Shown: positions 17,385-26,927, numbered from the stretch's first letter. The stretch is DNA of 64,000 nucleotides from Peteryoungia aggregata LMG 23059 (GCF_030814435.1 NZ_JAUSUW010000004.1:248001-312000); one strand, 5' to 3'. Notes: a model not told the origin generated them from the sequence alone. Program-made: numbers and translations.

Positions 17385-18242
17385 ATGCGCTTCAGGCTGG
17401 ACAACCTCACCCGCCAGTTCGGAACCAACAAGGCCGTTGATTCCGTGACACTCGAGATCCCGGCCGGACAGATGGTCGGCGTGATCGGACGCTCGGGTGC
17501 TGGCAAATCGACGCTGCTGCGCATGATCAACCGCCTTGTCGACCCCACGTCCGGCAGCATCCGCTTTGGCGACCTCGAGATCTCCGGCCTGCATGGCGCA
17601 GCACTCCGCAATTGGCAGCGTGATTGCGCTATGATCTTCCAGCAGTTCAACCTCGTGCCGCGCCTTGATGTCCTGACAAACGTGATGCTTGGCCGTCTGA
17701 ACCATCGTTCCACGGCGCTTTCCGTGTTGAACATCTTCTCCCGCGAAGAACGCCTGATGGCGATTGCGGCCCTGGAGCGCTTGGGGATCGAACAGACGGC
17801 ACTGCAGGCAGCCGGCACGCTTTCGGGCGGTCAGCAGCAGCGCGTGGCAATCGCCCGCGCCCTCATGCAATCGCCGAAGATGATCCTGGCCGACGAACCG
17901 ATCGCCTCGCTCGACCCGCTGAACGCCAAGATCGTGATGGACGCGCTGCGCGACATCAACGAGCGCGAAGGCATCACCGTCATCACCAATCTGCACACGC
18001 TCGATACGGCCCGCAATTACTGTGAGCGGATCATCGGCATGGCGCGTGGCCGCGTCGTGTTCGACGGCACGCCGTCTGATCTTACGGCCGAGGCTGTCCA
18101 CGAAATCTACGGCGCCGACCAGCATGGCGCCGGCATCGACGAGACCATGACCTCGACGAGCATCACCTTTGCGCATCAGGACAACGAACAGCGCAAGACC
18201 TCATCCGCCGGCCTCCGCCCCCTCGCAGTTGCCGAGGCCTGA
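17385..18242 (+). CDS. phnC: Phosphonate ABC transporter ATP-binding protein PhnC
   Basis: 285 residues. Walker A is [13 protein letters not shown], signature [15 protein letters not shown] and Walker [13 protein letters not shown]. The [16 protein letters not shown] segment is typical of PhnC. The C-terminal 30 residues beyond the ATPase core (after IYGADQHG) are a variable tail. It energises uptake with PhnD and the two PhnE permeases. GAAGGAA precedes the ATG. Confidence 0.95.
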   Translation: MRFRLDNLTRQFGTNKAVDSVTLEIPAGQMVGVIGRSGAGKSTLLRMINRLVDPTSGSIRFGDLEISGLHGAALRNWQRDCAMIFQQFNLVPRLDVLTNVMLGRLNHRSTALSVLNIFSREERLMAIAALERLGIEQTALQAAGTLSGGQQQRVAIARALMQSPKMILADEPIASLDPLNAKIVMDALRDINEREGITVITNLHTLDTARNYCERIIGMARGRVVFDGTPSDLTAEAVHEIYGADQHGAGIDETMTSTSITFAHQDNEQRKTSSAGLRPLAVAEA

Positions 18243-18320
18243 GCCGCGACGATCGCAGGCCCTGCGACAAGGGCAAGACGTCAAGACACACCCTCATCCT
18301 ACCAAACAGGAGATGAACTC

Positions 18321-19226
18321 ATGTTGAAGAAGACCCTGCTCGCTACGGCAGCACTCGTCGCTCTGGCTTCCGGCGTCCACGCCGAAGACCTCAAGGAATT
18401 CCGCATCGGCATCCTCGGCGGCGAAAACGAAGCCGACCGCCTGCGCAACTTCCAGTGCATGACCGAAAAGCTTCCGTCGGTTCTCGGCGTTGAAAAGGTC
18501 TCGCTCTTCCCGGCCGCCGACTATGACGGCGTTGTCCAGGGCCTTCTCGGCGGCACGCTCGATTACGCCGAACTCGGCGCATCCGCCTTCGCCAAGGTCT
18601 ACCTTGCCAAGGCTGACGCCGTGGAGCCGATCCTGACCACGGTCCAGACCGACGGCTCCAGCGGCTACTACTCGATCATGGTTGCCCGCAAGGATTCGGG
18701 CATCACCAAGACCGAAGACATCAAGGGCAAGAAGCTCGGCTATGCCGATCCGGACTCCACCTCCGGCTACCTCGTGCCCCTCGTCACCCTGCCGGAAGCT
18801 CTCGGCGCTCCGGTTGACCAGGTTGTCGCCTCCACCGGCTTCGGCGGCGGTCACGAGAACCTCGTTCTCGAAGTCGTCAAGGGCACCTTCGACGTCGGCA
18901 CCACCTGGGGTTCTGGCGTTGGCGAGTTCAAGGACGGCTACACCTCCGGCAATCTGAAGAAGATGGTCGACAAGGGCATCCTGAACATGGACGACCTCGT
19001 CGAAGTCTGGAAGTCCCCGCTGATCCCGAATGGTCCGGTCGTTGTCCGCACCTCGATGAACGACGACATGAAGACGAAGTTCAAGCAGTTCATGATGGAC
19101 CTGCCGAAGTCTGACCCGGCCTGCTTCTCGGCTATACAGGGCGGCGACTTCGCTGGCTTCACCGAAGTCAACGTCGACTTCTACAAGCCGATCATCGACG
19201 CCCGCAAGGCAACCATCGGCGGCTGA
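18321..19226 (+). CDS. phnD: Phosphonate ABC transporter periplasmic binding protein PhnD
   Basis: 301 residues with a cleavable signal peptide (MLKKTLLATAALVALASGVHA, cleavage after HA). The mature chain starts with FRIGILGGENEADRLRNF and holds the conserved Ser/Asp phosphonate-binding loop around GYADPDSTSGYLVP. It captures phosphonates in the periplasm and delivers them to PhnE1/PhnE2. AGGAG precedes the start. A strong hairpin follows the stop. Confidence 0.95.
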   Translation: MLKKTLLATAALVALASGVHAEDLKEFRIGILGGENEADRLRNFQCMTEKLPSVLGVEKVSLFPAADYDGVVQGLLGGTLDYAELGASAFAKVYLAKADAVEPILTTVQTDGSSGYYSIMVARKDSGITKTEDIKGKKLGYADPDSTSGYLVPLVTLPEALGAPVDQVVASTGFGGGHENLVLEVVKGTFDVGTTWGSGVGEFKDGYTSGNLKKMVDKGILNMDDLVEVWKSPLIPNGPVVVRTSMNDDMKTKFKQFMMDLPKSDPACFSAIQGGDFAGFTEVNVDFYKPIIDARKATIGG

Positions 19227-19243
19227 TTGCCAACGAGTTAAAG

Positions 19244-19274
19244 AGACCGCCGGTCGGGAAACCGCCGGCGGTCT
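19244..19274 (+). terminator. Intercistronic hairpin between phnD and phnE1
   Basis: A perfect 10-bp stem AGACCGCCGG / CCGGCGGTCT with an 11-nt loop is followed by TTTCCTT. It lies inside the operon, so it probably acts as a partial terminator or mRNA-stabilising structure that keeps PhnD in excess over the permeases. Confidence 0.65.
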
Positions 19275-19304
19275 TTCCTTGAAGTCTTTTCCAGAGGAAT
19301 TGCG

Positions 19305-20270
19305 GTGATGGCCATGACGGCGACACAGCCCATCTTGAGCGAACGCGGCGCAGCCGTCGAGCGCCACTGGCAGGAACTCGCGGCCAAGCGGCGCATGTAT
19401 ACGGGCCTTGGCGTGGTGGTCCTGATCATGGCGGTGACCGGTTCACTCTGGTTCGCCAACGAGACCAATTCCGGCAAGTTTTTCGACCGTCTTCCGTATC
19501 TCTTCGGTTTTATCGGCGATCTGGCGCCTCGTGATGGCTGGGAGATCTGGCGTGCCATGTTTGACCTGCCCTCGCCCTATGACGATGGTAGCCTGAAATA
19601 CAATTATCCCGAGGGACGGCTCTACATCACCGAGAGCCTCTACATCCCCGAATATTTCCATAAGATGCTCGAGACGGTGAACATCGCATTGCTGTCCACC
19701 GTGATTGCGATGATCTTCGGCTATGGCCTCGCTTTTCTCGCCGCAAAGAACACCATGGCGAGCAACTGGGTCCGCTGGCCGGTGCGCCGTTTCATGGAAA
19801 TCCTGCGTGCCTTTCCGGAAGTCGTCATCGCCGGCTTCTTCCTGGCCATCCTGTCGCTCGGCCCCATCCCGGCGATCATTGCTGTCACGGTCCACACCAT
19901 CGGCGCACTCGGGAAGATGTTCTTCGAAGTCATCGAGAACGCCGACATGCGACCGGATGAAGGTCTGAGGGCCGTTGGCGCAAACTGGTTCGAGCGCGTC
20001 TGGTTTGCGATCACGCCTCAGGTCATGCCGAACTTCATGAGCTATTTCCTGCTGCGTCTCGAGATCAACGTCCGCGCCTCGACGATCATCGGCGCCGTCG
20101 GCGGCGGCGGGATCGGCGAAGCGCTCCGTCTTTCGATTGGCCAGGGCCACGAAGCAAAGACCCTCGCCATCGTGCTTCTCCTTCTGTCGACCGTCATTGC
20201 TGTCGACCAGTTCTCAGCCTGGCTGCGCCAAAAGCTCGTCGGCGATCAGGCCTTCCAGTCGGTCACGTGA
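19305..20270 (+). CDS. phnE: Phosphonate ABC transporter permease PhnE (first copy)
   Basis: 321 residues with about six hydrophobic segments. The cytoplasmic EAA-type loop is near GLRAVGANWFERVWFAITPQ. The C-terminus has the GAVGGGGIGEALRL segment typical of PhnE. It forms the membrane channel with the second PhnE. Three in-frame ATGs lie close together at the start; I keep the first because GAGGAATTG precedes it. Confidence 0.93.
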   Translation: MMAMTATQPILSERGAAVERHWQELAAKRRMYTGLGVVVLIMAVTGSLWFANETNSGKFFDRLPYLFGFIGDLAPRDGWEIWRAMFDLPSPYDDGSLKYNYPEGRLYITESLYIPEYFHKMLETVNIALLSTVIAMIFGYGLAFLAAKNTMASNWVRWPVRRFMEILRAFPEVVIAGFFLAILSLGPIPAIIAVTVHTIGALGKMFFEVIENADMRPDEGLRAVGANWFERVWFAITPQVMPNFMSYFLLRLEINVRASTIIGAVGGGGIGEALRLSIGQGHEAKTLAIVLLLLSTVIAVDQFSAWLRQKLVGDQAFQSVT

Positions 20271-20277
20271 GGTTCCC

Positions 20278-21804
20278 ATGTCGATGATCAACACCGCCGA
20301 ATTGAACCGTCTGGCCGAGCGTTATCCGCAGGTGCTGGAGCGTAGTCTCTGGCAACGCTACCGGATCCCCTTCTCGATCGGCATCCTGGCCTTCTACCTC
20401 CTGTTCTGCTGGTGGTTTTTCGCCATCGGCAAGACCATCTCCCAGGCCAATTGGGGTATCGCCGGCAACTATCTGGCCGACTGGGTATCCTACGAAATCA
20501 GACCGGAATTCGACATCGATCGGGATGGTGCCATCACCGTCACCTATCCCCGTTTCGACCCGATCGGCCCCAACCCGAATCCCGACTGGATCGAGACGAC
20601 GCGCGAAACGATCACCCGCACAGAGCCGGCGCCCTCTGCGGCAGCGGCTCCGGCGCCGAGCGTTGCGAAACCGAGCTCCACGTTCAGCTTCATGACGTCG
20701 CCGACGCCCCAGGCACAATCCGGGACAGCTCCCACAGAAAACGCGGTAACCGCGCCAAACGTGGCGACTGAAGAGGTCATCACGGAAGCCCGGATTGCAC
20801 TGTCTGGCAGCGCCCGGATCGACCTTGCCGGAGAGCGCGTGATGCTGGTGCGCGGCGATGAAACCGTGACACTGCTGCTCGACCAGCAGCGGGACACGGT
20901 CACCATTGAGGGCAGCAGCGCTGACTGGGTGGAGCAGCGCCTCGAAGGCGGCCGAGTCATCGCTTACTTCGGCTCGGCCGGCTGGATCGACGTGTCGTCC
21001 GATCGCGTCCGGGTGCGCAAACGCTTCTTCGGTTGGGAAAACTTTGTCTTCGACACCAACTCGCCCTTCTTCGGCCTGTCCGCCGGGCAAGTGTTCGACA
21101 AGGTGACCTCCAGTGACCGCATCGATCCGAAGATGAGCAATCTGGCACTCGCCTGGAACAACATCCTCTACAACGCCTCCTGGCAGCATCTGGACGTCTG
21201 GACCAAGCTTCTGCAGACCATCGTCATGGCCTTCATGGGCACTCTGCTCGCCATGCTGATCGCCTTCCCGCTCTCCTTTGTCGCGGCCCGCAACATCACC
21301 CGCAACCGGCCGATCAACCAGATCACCAAGCGCTTCTTCGACTTTGTACGATCCGTCGACATGCTGATCTGGGCCTTGTTCTTTACCCGCGCCTTCGGCC
21401 CCGGGCCGCTTGCCGGCATTTCAGCGATCTTCGTCACCGATACCGGCACGCTCGGGAAACTCTATGCCGAGGCGCTGGAGAACATCGACGACAAGCAGCG
21501 CGAAGGCGTCAAATCGGTCGGCGCCCCGGCAGCGGCCGTCCAGCGCTTCGGTGTGCTGCCGCAGGTGATGCCGGTATTCGCCTCCCAGGCCCTCTATTTC
21601 TGGGAATCGAACACACGATCGGCAACCATCATCGGCGCGGTCGGCGCAGGCGGCATCGGTCTCAAGCTCTGGGAAGCCATGCGCACCAATTCCGACTGGG
21701 AAAATGTCGCCTACATGGTGCTCCTGATCCTGATCGTGGTGTTCATTTTCGATGCCATCTCCAATAGCCTGCGCTCGCGCCTGATAGGCAAGAGTCGCCA
21801 CTGA
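20278..21804 (+). CDS. phnE: Phosphonate ABC transporter permease PhnE (second copy, with large inserted domain)
   Basis: 508 residues, against about 260-320 for a usual PhnE. A first membrane helix (about 31-52) is followed by a roughly 230-residue insert. The insert has an Ala/Pro/Ser/Thr-rich linker near residues 120-165 and a beta-rich stretch (for example GERVMLVRGDETVTLLLD). The permease core follows with KSVGAPAAAVQRFGVLPQ and GAVGAGGIGLKLWEAM. I set the start at 20278 because upstream in-frame codons lie inside the first phnE. The insert is probably periplasmic; its role is unknown. Confidence 0.9.
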   Translation: MSMINTAELNRLAERYPQVLERSLWQRYRIPFSIGILAFYLLFCWWFFAIGKTISQANWGIAGNYLADWVSYEIRPEFDIDRDGAITVTYPRFDPIGPNPNPDWIETTRETITRTEPAPSAAAAPAPSVAKPSSTFSFMTSPTPQAQSGTAPTENAVTAPNVATEEVITEARIALSGSARIDLAGERVMLVRGDETVTLLLDQQRDTVTIEGSSADWVEQRLEGGRVIAYFGSAGWIDVSSDRVRVRKRFFGWENFVFDTNSPFFGLSAGQVFDKVTSSDRIDPKMSNLALAWNNILYNASWQHLDVWTKLLQTIVMAFMGTLLAMLIAFPLSFVAARNITRNRPINQITKRFFDFVRSVDMLIWALFFTRAFGPGPLAGISAIFVTDTGTLGKLYAEALENIDDKQREGVKSVGAPAAAVQRFGVLPQVMPVFASQALYFWESNTRSATIIGAVGAGGIGLKLWEAMRTNSDWENVAYMVLLILIVVFIFDAISNSLRSRLIGKSRH

Positions 21805-21811
21805 TTTTCGG

Positions 21812-21835
21812 CACGCGGGGTCACCATCCCGCGTG
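21812..21835. other. Intercistronic hairpin after phnE2
   Basis: A perfect 8-bp stem CACGCGGG / CCCGCGTG with an 8-nt loop and no U-tract. It may modulate mRNA stability between the transporter and phosphonate-processing genes. Confidence 0.45.
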
Positions 21836-21857
21836 ACCTGATACGAAAGACATACAC

Positions 21858-22559
21858 TTGCGCTACGCCCTCTATTTCACCCCCTCCGCAGACGATCCGC
21901 TGAACCTGACAGCAGCGGAGTGGCTCGGACGCGATGCGTTCAGCAATGCCGAGTTCCGAAGGGTCGCGGAAGATGATCTTGCGGCAGACGAACTTGAGGC
22001 TTTGACCGCCGATCCCAGACGCTATGGCTTTCACGCGACGCTCAAGGCGCCTTTCCATCTTGCAGATGGACGGAGCGAAGCGGAACTCACAGGAGCCATC
22101 GAGGCCTTCGCTGCAAGGACATCGGCCTTCGACATCCCGGCGGCCATCGTCGGCCAGCTGGGTCACTTCTTCGCTCTGGTGCCGGACAGGCTCTATCCGC
22201 CTCTGCAGGATTTCGCAGCCAGCGTTGTGGAAACGTTCGAGCCGTTTCGCGCGCCGCTTTCGCAGTCGGATATCGAAAGGCGCAAGCCGGACAGCCTGCC
22301 GCCGCGTGAGCGCGAAAACCTGATGCGCTGGGGCTATCCTTACGTCTTCGACGACTTCCGCTTTCACATGACGCTGACCGGGCCCGTGCCAGAAGCCAAG
22401 GCACCGCTGATGGCTGGCATCCTTGCCCATCGCTTTGCCGATTTCATCGGACGCCCCCTGCGGATCGACGGGCTCGCCCTCTTTGTCGAGCCCGAGCGCG
22501 GCGCTCCCTTCCTCGTCCATTCAAGGCTGCCGCTCAAGGCCGCCCAACAGAACGGCTGA
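21858..22559 (+). CDS. DUF1045 phosphonate-operon protein, 2H-phosphoesterase-like
   Basis: 233 residues from a TTG codon. Two HxT motifs, YGFHATLKAPFHL (about residues 53-65) and FRFHMTLTGPVP (near 170-180), are the paired histidines of 2H phosphoesterases, which act on cyclic phosphates or RNA-like esters. This family is confined largely to phn operons. No PhnP-type metallo-beta-lactamase is visible in the locus. A reasonable inference is that this protein opens the 5-phosphoribosyl 1,2-cyclic phosphate made by PhnJ. It is followed 4 bp later by phnM. Confidence 0.85.
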   Translation: MRYALYFTPSADDPLNLTAAEWLGRDAFSNAEFRRVAEDDLAADELEALTADPRRYGFHATLKAPFHLADGRSEAELTGAIEAFAARTSAFDIPAAIVGQLGHFFALVPDRLYPPLQDFAASVVETFEPFRAPLSQSDIERRKPDSLPPRERENLMRWGYPYVFDDFRFHMTLTGPVPEAKAPLMAGILAHRFADFIGRPLRIDGLALFVEPERGAPFLVHSRLPLKAAQQNG

Positions 22560-22563
22560 TCCC

Positions 22564-23700
22564 ATGTCCGAACAGATTTTTTCCAACGCCCGCATCATCC
22601 TCGAAGACCGGATCGTCGACGGCAACCTCGTGATCCGCGACGGCAAGATTGCCGCCATCGACGAAGGTTCGAGCCGCACCGGCGAGGACTTCGGCGGCGA
22701 CTACCTGATCCCCGGCCTCATCGAACTGCACACCGATCACCTGGAATCGCATTATTCGCCCCGCCCCGGCGTGCGCTGGCACATGACATCGGCCATCCAG
22801 GCGCACGACGCCCAGATCGTCACGTCTGGTATCACCACCGTCTTCGACTGCCTGCGCATGGGCTCCGACGAAGACGGCGGTTTCGACAAGGGCGAAATGC
22901 GCGACATGGCCGATGCCATCCAGGCCGCCGAACGCGACGACCGGTTGCGCGCGGAACACCTGATCCACCTTCGCTGCGAAGTCGCCTCCGACAACGTGCT
23001 CGAACACTTCGCCGACTTCGCGCACGACCCGCATGTCCGTCTCGTCTCGCTGATGGATCACTCCCCGGGCCAGCGCCAGTTCCAGACGATGGAACAGTAC
23101 ACGCTCTACTACAAGACCAAGCGCGGCCTGACGGACGAGCAGTTCGCCCGCTTTGTCGAAAGCCGCCTTTCGCTGTCGGAGCGCTATTCGGCCCTGCATC
23201 GGGATACCCTCGCCAAGGCCTGCGCCGAACGCGGCATCACGGTCGCAAGCCATGACGACGCAACGCTTGCCCATGTCGAAGAAGCGAAGGGACATGGCGT
23301 AAAGCTCGCCGAGTTCCCGACCAGCATCGAGGCAGCCGAAGCATCTCACCAGTCCGGCATGAGCGTGCTGATGGGTGCTCCAAACGTCGTGCGCGGCAAG
23401 TCGCATTCCGGCAACATCGCCGCCCGTGACCTCGCCAAACGCGGCGTGCTCGATGTCCTCTCGTCCGACTACGTGCCGCTGAGCCTGCTGCATGCGAGCT
23501 TCGTGCTCGCCGACGAAATCAAGGAGATATCTCTTCCTCAGGCTGTCGCCATGGTGACTGCCACGCCGGCACGCACCGTCGGCCTCGCCGATCGCGGCCG
23601 AATCGAGCCAGGCCTGCGCGCCGATCTCGTCCGCGTCCGCCGCGATCAAGGTGTTCCGGTTATCCGCGCCGTCTGGCGGGAAGGGCGGCGCGTAGCATGA
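22564..23700 (+). CDS. phnM: Alpha-D-ribose 1-methylphosphonate 5-triphosphate diphosphatase
   Basis: 378 residues. An amidohydrolase-fold enzyme that removes pyrophosphate from the ribosyl triphosphate phosphonate before PhnJ acts. The metal site begins with ELHTDHLESH, and later histidines and acid are in SHDDATLAHV and a DVLSSDYVP segment. I chose the ATG at 22564 (MSEQIFSNARII) because the longer frame starts inside the preceding gene. It overlaps phnN by 4 bp. Confidence 0.95.
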   Translation: MSEQIFSNARIILEDRIVDGNLVIRDGKIAAIDEGSSRTGEDFGGDYLIPGLIELHTDHLESHYSPRPGVRWHMTSAIQAHDAQIVTSGITTVFDCLRMGSDEDGGFDKGEMRDMADAIQAAERDDRLRAEHLIHLRCEVASDNVLEHFADFAHDPHVRLVSLMDHSPGQRQFQTMEQYTLYYKTKRGLTDEQFARFVESRLSLSERYSALHRDTLAKACAERGITVASHDDATLAHVEEAKGHGVKLAEFPTSIEAAEASHQSGMSVLMGAPNVVRGKSHSGNIAARDLAKRGVLDVLSSDYVPLSLLHASFVLADEIKEISLPQAVAMVTATPARTVGLADRGRIEPGLRADLVRVRRDQGVPVIRAVWREGRRVA

Positions 23701-24293
23701 TGGGACACCCCGTCGAAGAGCGAAACGCCGAAACCTCCGCTGGCCTATTCGTGGTTGTGGTTGGCCCAAGCGGTGTCGGCAAGGACAGCCTGATCGACAT
23801 CGCCCGCGATCATTTCGCAGGCCGGCAGGACCTGCGCTTCGTCCGGCGTATTATCACAAGACCTCAGGAGGCAATGGGTGAAGACCATCTTGCAGTCAGC
23901 ACCGAGGACTTCCAGACACTCGATCGTGCCGGAGCCTTCGCCGTAAGCTGGCATGCCCACGGCCTAGACTACGGCATCCCTGCGGATGTGCATGACGATC
24001 TCGCCGCCGGTCATGTCGTAGTCGCCAATGGCTCCCGCTCCGCGCTTCAGGGATTTCGATCAGCCTTCCCGAGGCTGCTTGTGATCAATGTGACAGCACA
24101 TCCGGAAGTCCTGGCCGAACGCCTGGCGGCCAGGGGACGAGAAACCCGCGCCGACATAGAGGCCCGCCTTGCACGTGCAACCGCCCCCCTGCCGACAGAT
24201 CTCAACGTCGCGACAATAGACAACAGCGGCGAACTGGCTCTAGCCGGTCGGACTCTGGTAGACCTGATCCAGCGGCAACTCCAGCACCGCTGA
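23697..24293 (+). CDS. phnN: Ribose 1,5-bisphosphate phosphokinase PhnN
   Basis: 198 residues. A guanylate-kinase-like P-loop enzyme with VVGPSGVGKDSLI near the N-terminus. It converts ribose 1,5-bisphosphate to PRPP, the last step that returns the ribose carrier to metabolism. It is the last gene of the phn operon; its stop codon abuts the stop of the convergent livM gene with no gap. Confidence 0.94.
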   Translation: MMGHPVEERNAETSAGLFVVVVGPSGVGKDSLIDIARDHFAGRQDLRFVRRIITRPQEAMGEDHLAVSTEDFQTLDRAGAFAVSWHAHGLDYGIPADVHDDLAAGHVVVANGSRSALQGFRSAFPRLLVINVTAHPEVLAERLAARGRETRADIEARLARATAPLPTDLNVATIDNSGELALAGRTLVDLIQRQLQHR

Positions 24294-25307
24294 TCAGGAG
24301 CCCTCCGACCTCTGGGATGTGTCCACCAGCAGCGTTCCCATGGGCAGGAGATCGCCGCCTCGCTTCTTGCGCAGCAGCCCCCACAATCCGTCGGGCAAGG
24401 CGAGCGCAAAGAAGATGGCGGTGAAGCCGAGTCCGAAGAGGTACCAGACGCCATAGCTGCTGAATGTCTCCTGCAGCGCAAAAAAGATCAGCGCACCGAG
24501 GATGGGCCCTTCGAAGGTCCGAAGCCCGCCAACGAGAACCATGAACAGCATGAACACCGTCCAGTGCACACCGAAATTCGTGCGCGGCAGAAAAGTGATC
24601 GCGCTTGCGAGCCAGATCGAGCCCGCCAGTGCGGTCCCGAATGCGGCGAGGACAAAGATGATCCGCTTCGTCTGCATCACGGACACCCCAACCGACAGGG
24701 CTGCCTCCTCGTCGTCGCGCACCGCCTGAGCCGCACTGCCGATTTTCGATCGCAGCACCCTGAAGGACAGGATCAGGAAGCCGGCCATGGCGACAAGACC
24801 GAGCCAATAGATCACGTTGCGACGCAAATCGGGCGCATAAGCGTTGAGGGCGATCAGTGAATTGCCTGTGTCGCCTTGTACGAGGGGATCGAACATCACG
24901 CAGATGCGCACGACTTCAGCGATCACCCAGGTCGCTATGGCAAATTCACCGCCCCTGAGCCTCAGGGCATAGAACGAGATGGGGATGGCGACTGCCCCGG
25001 CGATGAAGGCTGCCCCCACGAGGGCGAGCCACGGATTGACGCCCCACTCGACGAGGCGCAGCGTCAGATAGGCACTGAGCCCGAAAAAGGCCTGCTGGCC
25101 GACCGAAACGAGGCCTGCGAAACCGGCGAGCAGGTTCCAAACGACGGCAAGCAGGATGTAGATCCATAGTGTCGTCAGCTTCTCGACCGCAATCGCCGGC
25201 ATGACGAGCGGAACCACCGCCAGCACGATGAGCAGTGCGCCTGCAGTCCACACTGTGCGCAAGCCCTCTGGCGTCCAGCGTTGGAATTCGAAACGGGAAT
25301 CAGTCAT
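24294..25307 (-). CDS. Branched-chain-amino-acid-type ABC permease LivM
   Basis: 337 residues with many hydrophobic segments. The LivM core ILLAVVWNLLAGFAGLVSVG and the later VLVGGLRTFEGPILGALIFF region are diagnostic. I chose the start at 25307 (MTDSRFEFQRW), which overlaps the end of the LivH gene by 4 bp (ATGA). It is the last gene of a five-gene Liv operon. The imported ligand is unknown and could be an amino acid, a short amide or an aromatic acid. Confidence 0.9.
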   Translation of the reverse strand: MTDSRFEFQRWTPEGLRTVWTAGALLIVLAVVPLVMPAIAVEKLTTLWIYILLAVVWNLLAGFAGLVSVGQQAFFGLSAYLTLRLVEWGVNPWLALVGAAFIAGAVAIPISFYALRLRGGEFAIATWVIAEVVRICVMFDPLVQGDTGNSLIALNAYAPDLRRNVIYWLGLVAMAGFLILSFRVLRSKIGSAAQAVRDDEEAALSVGVSVMQTKRIIFVLAAFGTALAGSIWLASAITFLPRTNFGVHWTVFMLFMVLVGGLRTFEGPILGALIFFALQETFSSYGVWYLFGLGFTAIFFALALPDGLWGLLRKKRGGDLLPMGTLLVDTSQRSEGS

Positions 25308-26203
25308 GCGCGCCCTCTTCTCAGCAAACGTAGGAAACTGGAGAACTCCAGGGATCCGGAGCCTTTCAACCGCCACCAGAGCACGCTTAGAAACACGAGG
25401 TGCCCCGAGAGCTGGAAGAGCTGCGGCGAGAGCATCGCCCCAAGACTCTGAGCGACACCGAGCACGATCCCGCCGGCAAGCGTGCCCCACAACGAACCAA
25501 TACCGCCGATGACGACAGCCTCGAAGGCAAAGATCAGTTGCGTTGGGCCGGTATAGGGATTGATCAGTGAGCGCATGGCGAGTGCCGTGCCGGCCAGACC
25601 GGCCAGAACCATCGCAATCGCAACCGTTGCACGTTGGATGAGACGCGCATCGACACCGGAAAGCTCGGCAGCCTCCTCATCGACCGTGGTGGCCCGCATC
25701 GCCCGCCCGAGCTTGGTGAAGCTGAGCAACAATTGCAGCGAGACGAGAACGACGACAGCAGCCAGGAAAATGTAGACGGGCAGCTTTCCGATCGAGATGT
25801 CGCCGGGCAGCTTCCACGAAGCCCATGCGAGATTTCCGATGAAGTTCCCGAGGGATTTCACATCTGAGGAGAAAACACCGTAGATGCCGTTCTGGATGAC
25901 GGCCCCGAGACCGAATGTCGTCAGGAGGGGCAAGAGAAAGCCACCACGCATCGTACGTCCGAACAGCATGGCCTGGAGCGCCCATCCGAGGACAGCCATG
26001 ACAGGCAGCATCAGAGCGATTGCCCAGATGACCGGCAAGTGCCAGACGGCGACGAGATGGACGACAAGATAGGCGGCCAGAATGGCGAGGTCGCCATGCG
26101 CCAGGTTGAGAAATCGCGTGACACCCAGCATCAGCGACAGACCTGCCGCAAGGATCGCGTAATAGCCGCCGAGCAGCACGCCCTGAATGATGGCTTCAAG
26201 CAT
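25304..26203 (-). CDS. Branched-chain-amino-acid-type ABC permease LivH
   Basis: 299 residues. The N-terminus MLEAIIQGVLLGGYYAILAA and the adjacent LGVTRFLNLAHGD are typical LivH sequence. The C-terminal GGIGSLWGTLAGGIVLG segment is conserved. GGAGGG precedes the ATG at 26203. The gene overlaps livF by 8 bp and livM by 4 bp. Confidence 0.92.
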   Translation of the reverse strand: MLEAIIQGVLLGGYYAILAAGLSLMLGVTRFLNLAHGDLAILAAYLVVHLVAVWHLPVIWAIALMLPVMAVLGWALQAMLFGRTMRGGFLLPLLTTFGLGAVIQNGIYGVFSSDVKSLGNFIGNLAWASWKLPGDISIGKLPVYIFLAAVVVLVSLQLLLSFTKLGRAMRATTVDEEAAELSGVDARLIQRATVAIAMVLAGLAGTALAMRSLINPYTGPTQLIFAFEAVVIGGIGSLWGTLAGGIVLGVAQSLGAMLSPQLFQLSGHLVFLSVLWWRLKGSGSLEFSSFLRLLRRGRA

Positions 26204-26927
26204 GCGACACCCTCCCTTCTCCACCCGTGTTGTCGAGACCGAAATAGGCATTGGTGATGTCGTCATGGCTGAGCTCGGCTGCGGCACCTTCGAGCGTGAT
26301 GAGCCCTTCCAGCATGCAGACGATGCGATCAGCGAACCCTGTCGCCCGGCGCAGGTCCTGCTCCACGACGACGATCCCGGTCTTCCCGCTGGCCTTGAGC
26401 TGCGCGAGTGATTCGTAGAGACCTTCGATGGCGATCGGAGAAAGGCCGAGAGACACCTCGTCCATGATCACGACATCCGGATTGGTCATCAGCGCGCGGC
26501 CGATCGCCACCGCCTGTCGCTGACCACCGGACAGGTTCCCCGCCAGCGAGCGGAGGACCGGCTTTAGTGCCGGAAGGGCATCAAGCACGGTGTCCATCGT
26601 CCACTCACCCGGGCGGCCATGTTCACCGGCAACCTGCAGGTTCTCGCGCACGCTCATGTCCGGAAAGAGCCTGCGCCCCTCCGGAACCATCGCCAGCCCC
26701 GCAGCCACACGCTTCGACGGACGTAGCGTGGAGATATCCCGTCCGTTCAGGAAGACCGACCCTGTCATGTCGGTATGCACCCCGGTGATCGCCCGAAACA
26801 GAGTTGTCTTGCCCGCCCCGTTCGCCCCGATGACGCCGAGCACCTCGCCCCTGCGGACCTGGAACGATATGCCCCTGACCGCCTGCAGGAGACCATGTCT
26901 GGCTTGGATGTTCCTGACTTCAAGCAT
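26196..26927 (-). CDS. Liv-type ABC transporter ATP-binding protein LivF
   Basis: 243 residues. Walker A is GANGAGKTTLFRAI, signature LSGGQRQAVAIGRAL and Walker B PDVVIMDEVSLGLSP. The loop MVPEGRRLFPDMSVRENL is diagnostic of LivF. The start at 26927 (MLEVRNIQ) overlaps the end of LivG by 8 bp. Confidence 0.93.
   Translation of the reverse strand: MLEVRNIQARHGLLQAVRGISFQVRRGEVLGVIGANGAGKTTLFRAITGVHTDMTGSVFLNGRDISTLRPSKRVAAGLAMVPEGRRLFPDMSVRENLQVAGEHGRPGEWTMDTVLDALPALKPVLRSLAGNLSGGQRQAVAIGRALMTNPDVVIMDEVSLGLSPIAIEGLYESLAQLKASGKTGIVVVEQDLRRATGFADRIVCMLEGLITLEGAAAELSHDDITNAYFGLDNTGGEGRVSHA

Noticed and set aside
18294..19367. 357-codon minus-strand frame opposite phnD
   Set aside because: phnD has a signal peptide, family motifs and operon context; the antisense frame has none.
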